This document shows, piece by piece, positions 1 to 6,163 of a stretch of DNA of 7,782 bases. Origin of the DNA: Desulfocapsa sulfexigens (GTDB lineage Bacteria; Desulfobacterota; Desulfobulbia; Desulfobulbales; Desulfocapsaceae); NCBI GenBank assembly GCA_020721165.1, contig DYNG01000025.1, positions 1 through 7,782 on the forward strand, given 5' to 3'. A program made the position numbers and the translations under genes. The notes below the pieces were generated by a model, which was not told the DNA's origin, did no database searches, and worked only from the letters and a program-made list of their open reading frames with translations. Each line of letters begins with the position of its first letter. Positions within the stretch are counted from its first letter, which is position 1.

Positions 1-52
<52 letters not shown>

Positions 53-83
53 CAATATTTTCATTGGCTTGTAAAACCGCTTT

Positions 84-112
84 TTAATACCTGGTTTTTT
101 TTGAGCTGTCAA
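84..112 (-). promoter_or_regulatory. sigma70-type promoter of tRNA-Ala
   Basis: On the - strand there is a perfect -35 box TTGACA (112-107), a 17-base spacer and a -10 box TATTAA (89-84, 4 of 6 consensus). Transcription would begin near 77, giving a leader of about 25 bases before the mature tRNA 5' end at 52, which RNase P would remove. Position and strand fit the tRNA exactly. The strong -35 box is typical of highly expressed stable-RNA promoters. Confidence 0.8.
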
Positions 113-141
113 TTCATTTTTCTCTCTTTGAGTTTTTTGTT

Positions 142-165
142 GGTGGCGGGGAGGGGATAATGGGG
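142..165 (+). other. G-rich tract between divergent promoters
   Basis: This stretch has G-runs GG, GG, GGGG, GGGG and GGGG separated by 1-5 bases, in otherwise T-rich DNA. It lies between the tRNA-Ala -35 box (107-112) and the mreB -35 box (173-178). Three G4 runs plus the leading GGTGG could form a two-tier, or bulged three-tier, G-quadruplex on the + strand. It might instead be a protein-binding site or simple composition bias. No function is shown by the sequence itself. Confidence 0.35.
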
Positions 166-172
166 ATACTTC

Positions 173-201
173 TTGCCAATAACAGGAGATTTTGGTATAT
201 T
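173..201 (+). promoter_or_regulatory. sigma70-type promoter of the mre operon
   Basis: TTGCCA (173-178, 5 of 6) and TATATT (196-201, 5 of 6) are separated by exactly 17 bases. The predicted start near 208 gives a 5' leader of about 58 bases before the mreB ATG. This is the best + strand promoter in the 53-266 gap and probably drives the whole five-gene cluster, since no comparable promoter is seen until after rodA. Confidence 0.75.
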
Positions 202-266
202 TTTTAGCTTTTATAAAGTTTGTTGGTGGTTGACGCCAAGGTCTATTTATCTGCAAGGAATGATTC

Positions 267-1304
267 ATGTATTCACCATTTAATTTTTTATTTGGCTGGT
301 TATCCAATGACCTGGCTATTGATCTGGGAACCGCCAATACTGTTGTGTATGCGAAAGGAAAGGGCATTGTTTTACGGGAACCATCGGTGGTGGCAGTGCG
401 GCAGGATGGACGAGGCAGCAAGGTTCTTGCTGTCGGTCAGGACGCCAAACAGATGCTGGGCAAAACTCCAGGAAATATTGTTGCGATCCGTCCGATCCGC
501 GACGGAGTTATTGCTGATTTTGAAGTGACTGAGGCCATGTTGCGTTACTTTATCAATAAAGTCCATAACCGCCGCACCTTGGTTCATCCGCGAATCATTA
601 TTTCGGTCCCTTCTGGCATTACCCAGGTGGAGAAGCGGGCGGTTCGTGAATCGGCTGAATCTGCAGGGGCCCGAGAAGTGTATCTGATTGAAGAACCGAT
701 GGCGGCGGCCATTGGCGCCAATCTTCCCATTACCGAACCCACGGCCAATATGATTATTGATATCGGGGGCGGCACCACCGAGGTGGCGGTGATTTCCTTG
801 TCTGGCATTGTCTATGCCAAATCGGTGCGGGTTGCCGGGGATAAGATGGATGACGCCATTCTCCAGTATATCAAACGAAAACATAATCTGGCCATTGGCG
901 AGCGCACTGCCGAGTTGATTAAGATGAGCATTGGCAATGTTGATCCTGAACTGCCCTATGAAACAATGGAGATCAAGGGCCGCGATCTGGTGAAGGGCGT
1001 GCCTAAAACCGTGCTGATTGGCGCGGATGAGATTCAGCAGGCCATCACCGAACAAGTGGACATCATCATTGACGCGGTGAAGGAAGCTCTGGAGGCCACT
1101 CCTCCTGAGTTGTCCGCTGATATTGTTGATCATGGTATTGTCTTGACTGGCGGCGGCGCTCTGCTGAAAAACCTGGACCGGCGATTAAAGCAGGAGACGG
1201 GCCTGCCGATTATTGTGGCCGATGACCCTCTGTCTTCAGTGGTGCTTGGGTCGGGAAAGGCCTTGGATAATCTGGATATCCTGCGGGAAGTGACCGTACA
1301 ATGA
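267..1304 (+). CDS. mreB: Rod-shape-determining actin homologue MreB
   Basis: MreB is a bacterial actin that forms short membrane-bound filaments and guides the lateral-wall peptidoglycan machinery. The 345-residue product is full length (E. coli about 347). The actin/Hsp70 ATPase motifs are in place: phosphate-1 LAIDLGTANT (residues 16-25), phosphate-2 MIIDIGGGTTEVAV (162-175) and the adenosine motif GIVLTGGGALL (290-300). PSVVAV, GRTPGN-like GKTPGN and LIEEPMAAAIGA (140-151) match MreB closely. The N-terminus FNFLFGWLSN is hydrophobic/amphipathic and would act as a membrane anchor. The ATG at 267 has AAGGAA (255-260) six bases upstream. It is the first gene of the operon, followed after four bases by mreC. 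Confidence 0.98.
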   Translation: MYSPFNFLFGWLSNDLAIDLGTANTVVYAKGKGIVLREPSVVAVRQDGRGSKVLAVGQDAKQMLGKTPGNIVAIRPIRDGVIADFEVTEAMLRYFINKVHNRRTLVHPRIIISVPSGITQVEKRAVRESAESAGAREVYLIEEPMAAAIGANLPITEPTANMIIDIGGGTTEVAVISLSGIVYAKSVRVAGDKMDDAILQYIKRKHNLAIGERTAELIKMSIGNVDPELPYETMEIKGRDLVKGVPKTVLIGADEIQQAITEQVDIIIDAVKEALEATPPELSADIVDHGIVLTGGGALLKNLDRRLKQETGLPIIVADDPLSSVVLGSGKALDNLDILREVTVQ

Positions 1305-1308
1305 TCTG

Positions 1309-2220
1309 TTGGCGGGGATAAAAAAATCCTTGAAGAACTCTGTTAATGTCCGAAAAAGGAATTCCTCTTCTTTTATTGTTGCCAAACTCTTTGTCCTGGC
1401 AGGCCTGTTGTTGATTCTTGCCCTGTTGTTGTTTGGCTCAACCATCGGGCGACAGTTTGGCACAGTGCAGCAGACGATCATGGAGGGATTGGGCCCAGTA
1501 CAGAAAGGAGCCGCCATTGTGATCAGGAAGGCGCAAAGCTTTTTCCAGGATTATCTGGTGTTATGGAATATCAGGGATGATAATCAGCAGTTACGGGCCA
1601 AGATTTCGGAGTACCAGCAGCAACTGGATCAATTCCGTGAGGCCTATGCCCGAAATCGCTATCTGGAAAATGAACTGGCCTTTAAAAATGAGGAAAAATT
1701 CCCTTCGATGACGGCAAGGGTGGTTGGCAAGGATCCTTCCTTCTGGTTTCAGACTCTGATCGTTGATCGGGGTAAAAATGATGGTGCGGCGGAAGGGATG
1801 GTGGCTCGAACTTCTCTGGGTGTGGTTGGCCAGATTATTCAGGTTTCAGACCATTATTCCAAGATTTTACTAACCAATGCCCCGAGTAGCTCCATTGATG
1901 CCATGATCCAGAAGAACAGGATTCGGGGTATCTTGAAAGGGGCCGCAGATAAGGGCTATACCCTTCATTATATTCTCAAAAATGTGGATATCGCCGTCGG
2001 GGACCATATTGTGACGGCTGGTGTAGGCGGAACTTTCCCGTCGGGAATTCCCTTGGGAACAGTATCGGCGGTTCGCTCACAACGACGCGGAATGTTCCAG
2101 GAGATTGAGGTTGCCCCCATTGTCGAATTTGGGCAATTGGAGATGGTTTTTATTGATGTTTCTGAAAAACAAAAAATTGCCGCCGAGATGGGGCGTCCAC
2201 TGGAGCCGGTTGTTCAGTAG
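1309..2220 (+). CDS. mreC: Rod-shape-determining protein MreC
   Basis: MreC is a bitopic inner-membrane scaffold whose periplasmic part binds and activates PBP2. In the 303-residue product a basic cytoplasmic tail (1-21) is followed by one membrane segment (about 23-43) and a coiled coil (about 85-128). The paired beta-barrel domain (about 135-285) has family-typical stretches such as GKDPSFWFQTLIVDRG, GVVGQIIQVS and the glycine-rich TAGVGGTFPSGIPLG. The start is uncertain. TTG at 1309, four bases after the mreB stop, has no convincing Shine-Dalgarno; a TTG at 1330 has GGGGA (1314-1318) at a long spacing. The ATG at 1301 is in another frame and stops after six codons. Translation is probably coupled to mreB termination. 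Confidence 0.95.
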   Translation: MAGIKKSLKNSVNVRKRNSSSFIVAKLFVLAGLLLILALLLFGSTIGRQFGTVQQTIMEGLGPVQKGAAIVIRKAQSFFQDYLVLWNIRDDNQQLRAKISEYQQQLDQFREAYARNRYLENELAFKNEEKFPSMTARVVGKDPSFWFQTLIVDRGKNDGAAEGMVARTSLGVVGQIIQVSDHYSKILLTNAPSSSIDAMIQKNRIRGILKGAADKGYTLHYILKNVDIAVGDHIVTAGVGGTFPSGIPLGTVSAVRSQRRGMFQEIEVAPIVEFGQLEMVFIDVSEKQKIAAEMGRPLEPVVQ

Positions 2221-2231
2221 ATTTCAGATGA

Positions 2232-2786
2232 GTGTGTTTGCTTACTTCTATGTTGATTTTGAGTTTTCTCGCGGTGGAAGTAGTCCTTATAGTTATTCAA
2301 ACGACCGTTTTTCGATTATTTCCCACCTGGTTGGGGGCTCCTGACTTGAGTTTTATCTTTATCGTCTTTTGTGCCTATCGTTTCGACTGGGTACGGGGGA
2401 CGCTTCTGGTCCTCGCTTTGAGCTGGATGATGGATGTTGTTTCCGGCCTCTATCTTGGTACCTATCCCTTATTGTATTTTTTTCTTTTTCTTCTTTTAAA
2501 AGTTCTCAAAGAAAAAATTCCTGTCAAGGAATTTGCCTATCAGGTTCCCCTGGTGGGAATAACTTTCCTCTTTGGCTATTCGGCGCTTTATGCCTTTTAT
2601 TTCCTGATCCTTCCCGGGGTTTTGCCTGAGTGGTCCTGGCGTATCATCCTTCAACAGGCAATCATCCTGATTGTCGCTTCAATCCCCTTTTTGCTTGCGT
2701 GTAACCGCCTCTATGATCAGATAGAGAAAAAACGATTTATCGCTCCTCGGCTGTTACGAAAGCGATCAGGGAATTATTTTCGTTGA
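2232..2786 (+). CDS. mreD: Rod-shape-determining membrane protein MreD
   Basis: MreD is a small polytopic inner-membrane partner of MreC that tunes PBP2/RodA activation. The 184-residue product is almost entirely hydrophobic, with about five or six membrane segments (roughly 3-22, 38-50, 55-70, 78-90, 104-127, 137-156) and a short basic C-terminal tail. The family-like core runs from PDLSFIFIVFCAY (37-49) through LSWMMDVVSGLYLGTY (63-78), with the D68, G72 and G76 pattern typical of MreD. It is slightly longer than the usual 160-170 residues. GTG at 2232 is used because no better start exists; ATG at 2250 (codon 7) is the alternative. Neither has a good ribosome-binding site, and the gene begins 11 bases after the mreC stop, suggesting coupling. 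Confidence 0.92.
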   Translation: MCLLTSMLILSFLAVEVVLIVIQTTVFRLFPTWLGAPDLSFIFIVFCAYRFDWVRGTLLVLALSWMMDVVSGLYLGTYPLLYFFLFLLLKVLKEKIPVKEFAYQVPLVGITFLFGYSALYAFYFLILPGVLPEWSWRIILQQAIILIVASIPFLLACNRLYDQIEKKRFIAPRLLRKRSGNYFR

Positions 2787-2796
2787 AGAAAGGTAG

Positions 2797-2805
2797 TGGT
2801 ATGAT
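2797..2805 (+). promoter_or_regulatory. possible weak internal extended -10 promoter before mrdA
   Basis: TGGTATGAT fits the extended -10 form TGnTATAAT with one mismatch. The bases 17 upstream (TTTTCG, 2777-2782) are a poor -35 box, as extended -10 promoters allow. It falls in the 60-base gap between mreD and mrdA, the largest gap inside the cluster, where an internal promoter would be useful. A match of this quality can occur by chance. Confidence 0.25.
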
Positions 2806-2846
2806 CAACAGGAGGAAACGGAATTTGTGGGGTTCGGAGTGGGGTC

Positions 2847-4751
2847 GTGAGCATGCTTAAATGGGCCTTTCTGGAAGAGTTGGGGGAGATATCCGAGTAT
2901 GATCAGGCGGACTTGGATGCCCTGCGCAAGCGGATTCTCTGGGTGTCTCTGGTTGGGCTCTTTTTTGTTGGCATGATTTTTTTTCGACTCTGGTTTCTGC
3001 AGATTCACAAGGGGGAGGTCTACAGGGAGAAGGCTGAAAATAATCGGGTGCGTGTTCGTGAATTGGCTCCGCCCCGAGGTGATATCCTGGATCGAAACGG
3101 CAAAGAATTGGTGACCAACAAGCCTTCTTTTAATGTGGTTCTGGTTCGTGAAGATTCAAATGATATTGATGGCCTGTTAAAAAAACTCTCGGTGGTTTTA
3201 AATGAGGATGTCTCCGTGCTTTGGGAAAGGATCAGAGAGGCGGAGAGTAAACAACGGCATATTCCCATTCGTCTGCAGGAAAATTTATCGTGGGATACGC
3301 TGGCCTATTTGGAGACCCATAATAAAGATTTTCCTGGTATTCGTATCGAGGTCTTCCCCACCCGTTATTATCATTATGGGGACATGGCCGCCCATGTGAT
3401 TGGTTATCTTGGTGAAATTGCCAAGAGTGAGCTGGAGGCCGATGACGCTGATTTTTATCGGGGCGGTGATCTGGTGGGCAAGATGGGTCTGGAAAAATTA
3501 TGGGAAAAAAAACTGCGCGGTGAAAAAGGGAGAGACTCCTCCGAAGTGAATGCCCGGGGATTTGAGCAGCAACTCTTGAGCCATATGGAGCCGGTGCCCG
3601 GCGATGAAGTACGGTTGACCCTGGACATGGAACTGCAACAGGCGGCGGAAGAGGCCATGGATGTCGGGGAAAAATCAGGGGCCGTGGTGGTTATGGAGGT
3701 GAAGACCGGTCGTATTCTGGTGTTGGCTTCGACCCCCCGTTTGCATCTCGCTGATTTTGAAGGGGGGATATCGCAGGCAAACTGGAAGGCCTTGCAGGAC
3801 AACCCCAAGCATCCCTTGATCAATAAGGCCTTCCAGGCCATGTATCCACCCGGCTCCACCTACAAGATGGTGACGGCTCTGGCTGGCCTGGCCACCGGGG
3901 TCATTACCAAAGACACTACATTTCATTGCGGGGGTTCCATTCACTTTGGGAACCGCGATTATCATTGCTGGAGAAAAGGCGGGCATGGAACGGTTGATCT
4001 GATGCGGGCGATCAGTGAATCGTGTGATGTCTATTTTTACCAGGTGGGAATGAAGGTGGGGGTGGATAATCTGGCAAAATATGCCAACAAATTGGGGCTT
4101 GGGTTGAAAACCAATGCTCTGGTTGAATATGAAAAGGCCGGGATTATTCCGACCCGGGAGTGGAAGAAAAAAAAATATGGAGTGAAATGGCAGGATGGTG
4201 AAACCTTGTCCATTGCCATTGGTCAGGGGTTTAATCTGGTAACTCCGCTTCAGCTTTGCCACATGACGGCGATCATTGCCAGCGGCGGGAAGAAATATTT
4301 GCCACAACTTATCGAAAAGGTAACTAATTCTGAGGGGCAGGTCACGGCGTCCTTTGCCCCGGAATTGCTCGGTGAACTCCAGGATGAGGAAAAGAAATAT
4401 CTGGCCATGATTCGGGAGGGGATGGTTGAGGTTGTCCAAGGTGCCCGGGGAACAGCCCGCGCGGCTCGGGTTCCGGGGATTACCATCGCTGGCAAGACTG
4501 GTACTGCCCAGGTGGTGCGGTTGGAACAGTACAAACATCTCAAGGAAGAAAATATTCCATATAAATATCGGGATCATGCTTTATTTATCAGTTTCGCGCC
4601 GGCTGAAGATCCGGAGATTGCCATCGCGGTCGTGGTTGAGCATGGCCTGCATGGAGGATCCGGCGCCGCGCCTGTTGCCAAGGTAGTGATGCAGAAGTAT
4701 TTCGCGAATCGGCTGGCTGTGGATGCCATTCGTAAATCGGTTGAGCAATAA
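2847..4751 (+). CDS. mrdA: Penicillin-binding protein 2, elongasome D,D-transpeptidase
   Basis: PBP2 crosslinks new peptidoglycan strands made by RodA during lateral-wall growth; it is a class B, monofunctional transpeptidase. The 634-residue product has a cytoplasmic tail, one membrane segment (about 30-53) and a periplasmic pedestal with the class B motif RGDILDRNG (77-85). The C-terminal transpeptidase domain has all three catalytic motifs: SxxK as STYK (S337 nucleophile, K340), SxN-type as SCD (392-394) and KTGT (550-553). A cysteine/histidine cluster (C361, C374, H380, C393) surrounds the second motif and may bind zinc. GTG at 2847 is chosen because GGAG (2836-2839) sits seven bases upstream; ATG at 2853 is the alternative. 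Length and motif order are normal for PBP2. rodA follows after 22 bases. Runs of A8 (3505-3512) and A9 (4167-4175) occur in the reading frame. Confidence 0.97.
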   Translation: MSMLKWAFLEELGEISEYDQADLDALRKRILWVSLVGLFFVGMIFFRLWFLQIHKGEVYREKAENNRVRVRELAPPRGDILDRNGKELVTNKPSFNVVLVREDSNDIDGLLKKLSVVLNEDVSVLWERIREAESKQRHIPIRLQENLSWDTLAYLETHNKDFPGIRIEVFPTRYYHYGDMAAHVIGYLGEIAKSELEADDADFYRGGDLVGKMGLEKLWEKKLRGEKGRDSSEVNARGFEQQLLSHMEPVPGDEVRLTLDMELQQAAEEAMDVGEKSGAVVVMEVKTGRILVLASTPRLHLADFEGGISQANWKALQDNPKHPLINKAFQAMYPPGSTYKMVTALAGLATGVITKDTTFHCGGSIHFGNRDYHCWRKGGHGTVDLMRAISESCDVYFYQVGMKVGVDNLAKYANKLGLGLKTNALVEYEKAGIIPTREWKKKKYGVKWQDGETLSIAIGQGFNLVTPLQLCHMTAIIASGGKKYLPQLIEKVTNSEGQVTASFAPELLGELQDEEKKYLAMIREGMVEVVQGARGTARAARVPGITIAGKTGTAQVVRLEQYKHLKEENIPYKYRDHALFISFAPAEDPEIAIAVVVEHGLHGGSGAAPVAKVVMQKYFANRLAVDAIRKSVEQ

Positions 4752-4773
4752 GTCTTGATGAGAATGGTGGACA

Positions 4774-5904
4774 ATGTTTAGTATTGACAGGCGCTTTCTG
4801 GTGAACTTTGACTGGGTACTTCTGATCCTGTTGGTGATGGTCTGTGGCATGGCCCTGGTCAACCTGTACAGTGCAACCTTTTCATTGCACATCGGCATTC
4901 CCTTGTACATCAAACAGTGTTATCTCCTGTTGATGGGGGGGATGGGAATTGTTTTTGTGGTCAGCTTTGATTACAAAGAGCTGCAACTGTGGAATTATTT
5001 AATCTATATGGCGACGATCGCCCTGCTCGCCCTCGTTATTTTTGTTGGTGACAGCGCCAAGGGCGCCCAGCGCTGGATCAATCTCGGTTTTTTCCAACTC
5101 CAACCTTCAGAGCTCGCCAAGTTGATGATTATCATTTCACTGGCCAGTTATTATGCCCGCAAAGAGGTGGTGGATGGGTATCGAATCAAGGATTTGATTG
5201 TGCCGATTATTTTAATGGCCATTCCTTTTACCTTGATTCTGATTCAACCGGATCTGGGTACGGCCTTGATGCTCGTCATTATCTTCATCTCCATGACGGT
5301 GTTTGCCCGGTTGCACTGGTCAAGTTATCTGGTTCTCGGGGTGAGCGGCATGATTATGGTGGCGCTGGGCTGGATGTTTGTCCTGAAGCCTTACCAGAAA
5401 CAACGAGTGGAGACCTTGTTGAATCCGGCGCAGGATGCGAGCGGTTCAGGATATCAGATTTTGCAGTCAAAAATTGCCGTTGGTAGTGGCGGCTGGTTCG
5501 GTCGTGGATACATGGAGGGCACCCAGGGCCATCTTCATTTTCTACCCGAGCGCCATACGGATTTTGCCTTTGCGGTCTGGAGCGAAGAGTGGGGATTCAG
5601 CGGGTGTCTGTTTTTTTTGGCTGTTTATTTTTTCATGCTGGCCTGGGGGCTGCATGTCGCCATGTCCGCCCGGGATCGCTTTGGCCTTTTCCTGGCCTTT
5701 GGGGTGGTGGCCCTTATCTTCTGGCAAGCGGTGATTAATTTACTGATGATACTGGGTTTCTTGCCAGTGGTGGGAGTCCCTTTGCCCTTGTTTAGTTATG
5801 GCGGTTCCTCGCTGCTGACCACCCTGTTGGGAATTGGTATTATGATGAATGTGCGGATGCGTCGTTTTCAAAGCGAATCCACACTGAAGGACAGTGATGG
5901 ATAA
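4774..5904 (+). CDS. rodA: Rod-shape-determining SEDS peptidoglycan polymerase RodA
   Basis: RodA is a SEDS-family glycosyltransferase that polymerises lipid II into glycan strands in complex with PBP2. The 376-residue product is polytopic, with about ten hydrophobic segments. Family signatures are GAQRWINLG (97-105), QPSELAKL (110-117), IQPDLGTAL (157-165), FLPERHTDFAFAVWSEEWGF (256-275) and PLFSYGGSS (338-346). D263 in the ERHTDF stretch aligns with the catalytic aspartate of SEDS polymerases (D262 in E. coli RodA, from memory). The ATG at 4774 has only a weak GGTGG (4766-4770) three bases upstream; no better in-frame start is nearby. It is the last gene of the cluster, and its final codons and TAA stop form part of an intrinsic terminator. 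Confidence 0.97.
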   Translation: MFSIDRRFLVNFDWVLLILLVMVCGMALVNLYSATFSLHIGIPLYIKQCYLLLMGGMGIVFVVSFDYKELQLWNYLIYMATIALLALVIFVGDSAKGAQRWINLGFFQLQPSELAKLMIIISLASYYARKEVVDGYRIKDLIVPIILMAIPFTLILIQPDLGTALMLVIIFISMTVFARLHWSSYLVLGVSGMIMVALGWMFVLKPYQKQRVETLLNPAQDASGSGYQILQSKIAVGSGGWFGRGYMEGTQGHLHFLPERHTDFAFAVWSEEWGFSGCLFFLAVYFFMLAWGLHVAMSARDRFGLFLAFGVVALIFWQAVINLLMILGFLPVVGVPLPLFSYGGSSLLTTLLGIGIMMNVRMRRFQSESTLKDSDG

Positions 5905-5913
5905 TTTTTTTTT
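5877..5913 (+). terminator. intrinsic terminator overlapping the 3' end of rodA
   Basis: The left arm ATCCA-CACTG (5877-5886) pairs with CAGTG-(A5897)-TGGAT (5892-5902). This gives ten base pairs with a single bulged A and a five-base loop AAGGA (5887-5891). Two A bases and a run of nine T (5905-5913) follow at once. The hairpin uses the last codons of rodA and the first base of its TAA stop (5902-5904), so termination would occur just after the operon's last stop codon. A ribosome reaching the stop would cover the stem, so efficiency may depend on translation. Confidence 0.75.
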
Positions 5914-5998
5914 GGTTGAACGGAATATGTGCCTGGTCAGCGTGATTTTTGTGAAAAACAAGAAAAAAATTCTGCATGGCGTCCCGTCAGGAAACTGA
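5897..5998 (+). CDS. possible 33-codon small ORF overlapping the rodA end
   Basis: An ATG at 5897, inside the rodA 3' end in another frame, opens 33 codons ending in TGA (5996-5998). The peptide begins MDNFFLVERN and continues with hydrophobic and then lysine-rich parts (FVKNKKKIL). AAGGA (5887-5891) lies five bases before the ATG, a reasonable ribosome-binding site, but the same bases form the terminator loop and the T9 run falls in codons 3-6. I do not recognise the peptide. It could be a chance ORF or a decayed gene start. Confidence 0.2.
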   Translation: MDNFFLVERNMCLVSVIFVKNKKKILHGVPSGN

Positions 5999-6016
5999 AG
6001 AAAAAATAGAAGGTGC

Positions 6017-6044
6017 TTGATTATCAGCTGAATAGGAATATAAT
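6017..6044 (+). promoter_or_regulatory. sigma70-type promoter of the hibernation-factor gene
   Basis: TTGATT (6017-6022, 4 of 6) and a perfect TATAAT (6039-6044) are separated by 16 bases. The expected start near 6051 gives a 5' leader of about 113 bases to the ATG at 6164. Its position after the rodA terminator and before the next gene supports an independent transcription unit. Confidence 0.75.
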
Positions 6045-6072
6045 GAAATTGAAAGCGGTTTTTTTCAGGCGA

Positions 6073-6150
6073 TGAGAGGAACTGCTAAGGAATGCACTGC
6101 AAGGTGCATGGTGATCATGGCGATTGCAGGCGATCGTCATGAGGCTCTCA
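6073..6150 (+). promoter_or_regulatory. structured 5' leader, possible three-way junction with kissing loops
   Basis: Three helices can form together. The closing helix is TGAGAG (6073-6078) with CTCTCA (6145-6150). Hairpin A is ATGCAC/GTGCAT (6092-6097/6104-6109) with loop TGCAAG. Hairpin B is TCATGGCGA/TCGTCATGA (6115-6123/6134-6142), nine pairs with one G-U, and loop TTGCAGGCGA. TGCAA in loop A (6098-6102) is fully complementary to TTGCA in loop B (6124-6128), allowing a kissing interaction. The closing helix ends at base 6150 and the Shine-Dalgarno AGGGAGG starts at 6151, so folding could affect ribosome access. It matches no riboswitch class that I know. The pairing is seen in the sequence; the function is inference. 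Confidence 0.4.
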
Positions 6151-6163
6151 AGGGAGGATCTAT

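Noticed and set aside
128..161. Second mreB promoter using TTGAGT (128-133) or TTGTTG (137-142) with GATAAT (156-161)
   Set aside because: The spacers would be 22 and 13 bases, outside the workable range of about 15-19; the 173-201 promoter is clearly better.
372..1133. 253-codon open frame on the - strand opposite mreB
   Set aside because: It is a shadow of the mreB codons: the + strand product is an unmistakable MreB, and the antisense translation is histidine- and asparagine-rich with no family resemblance.
2228..2344. ATG at 2228 as the mreD start
   Set aside because: It is in a different frame from the hydrophobic MreD product and stops at 2342-2344, within about 40 codons.
3675..4577. 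300-codon open frame on the - strand opposite mrdA
   Set aside because: It overlaps the PBP2 catalytic domain, whose three motifs are intact on the + strand; the antisense product has no recognisable domain or ribosome-binding site.
6073..6150. Purine riboswitch
   Set aside because: The shape (three-way junction with loop-loop pairing) is similar, but junction lengths and conserved core bases of that class are absent.
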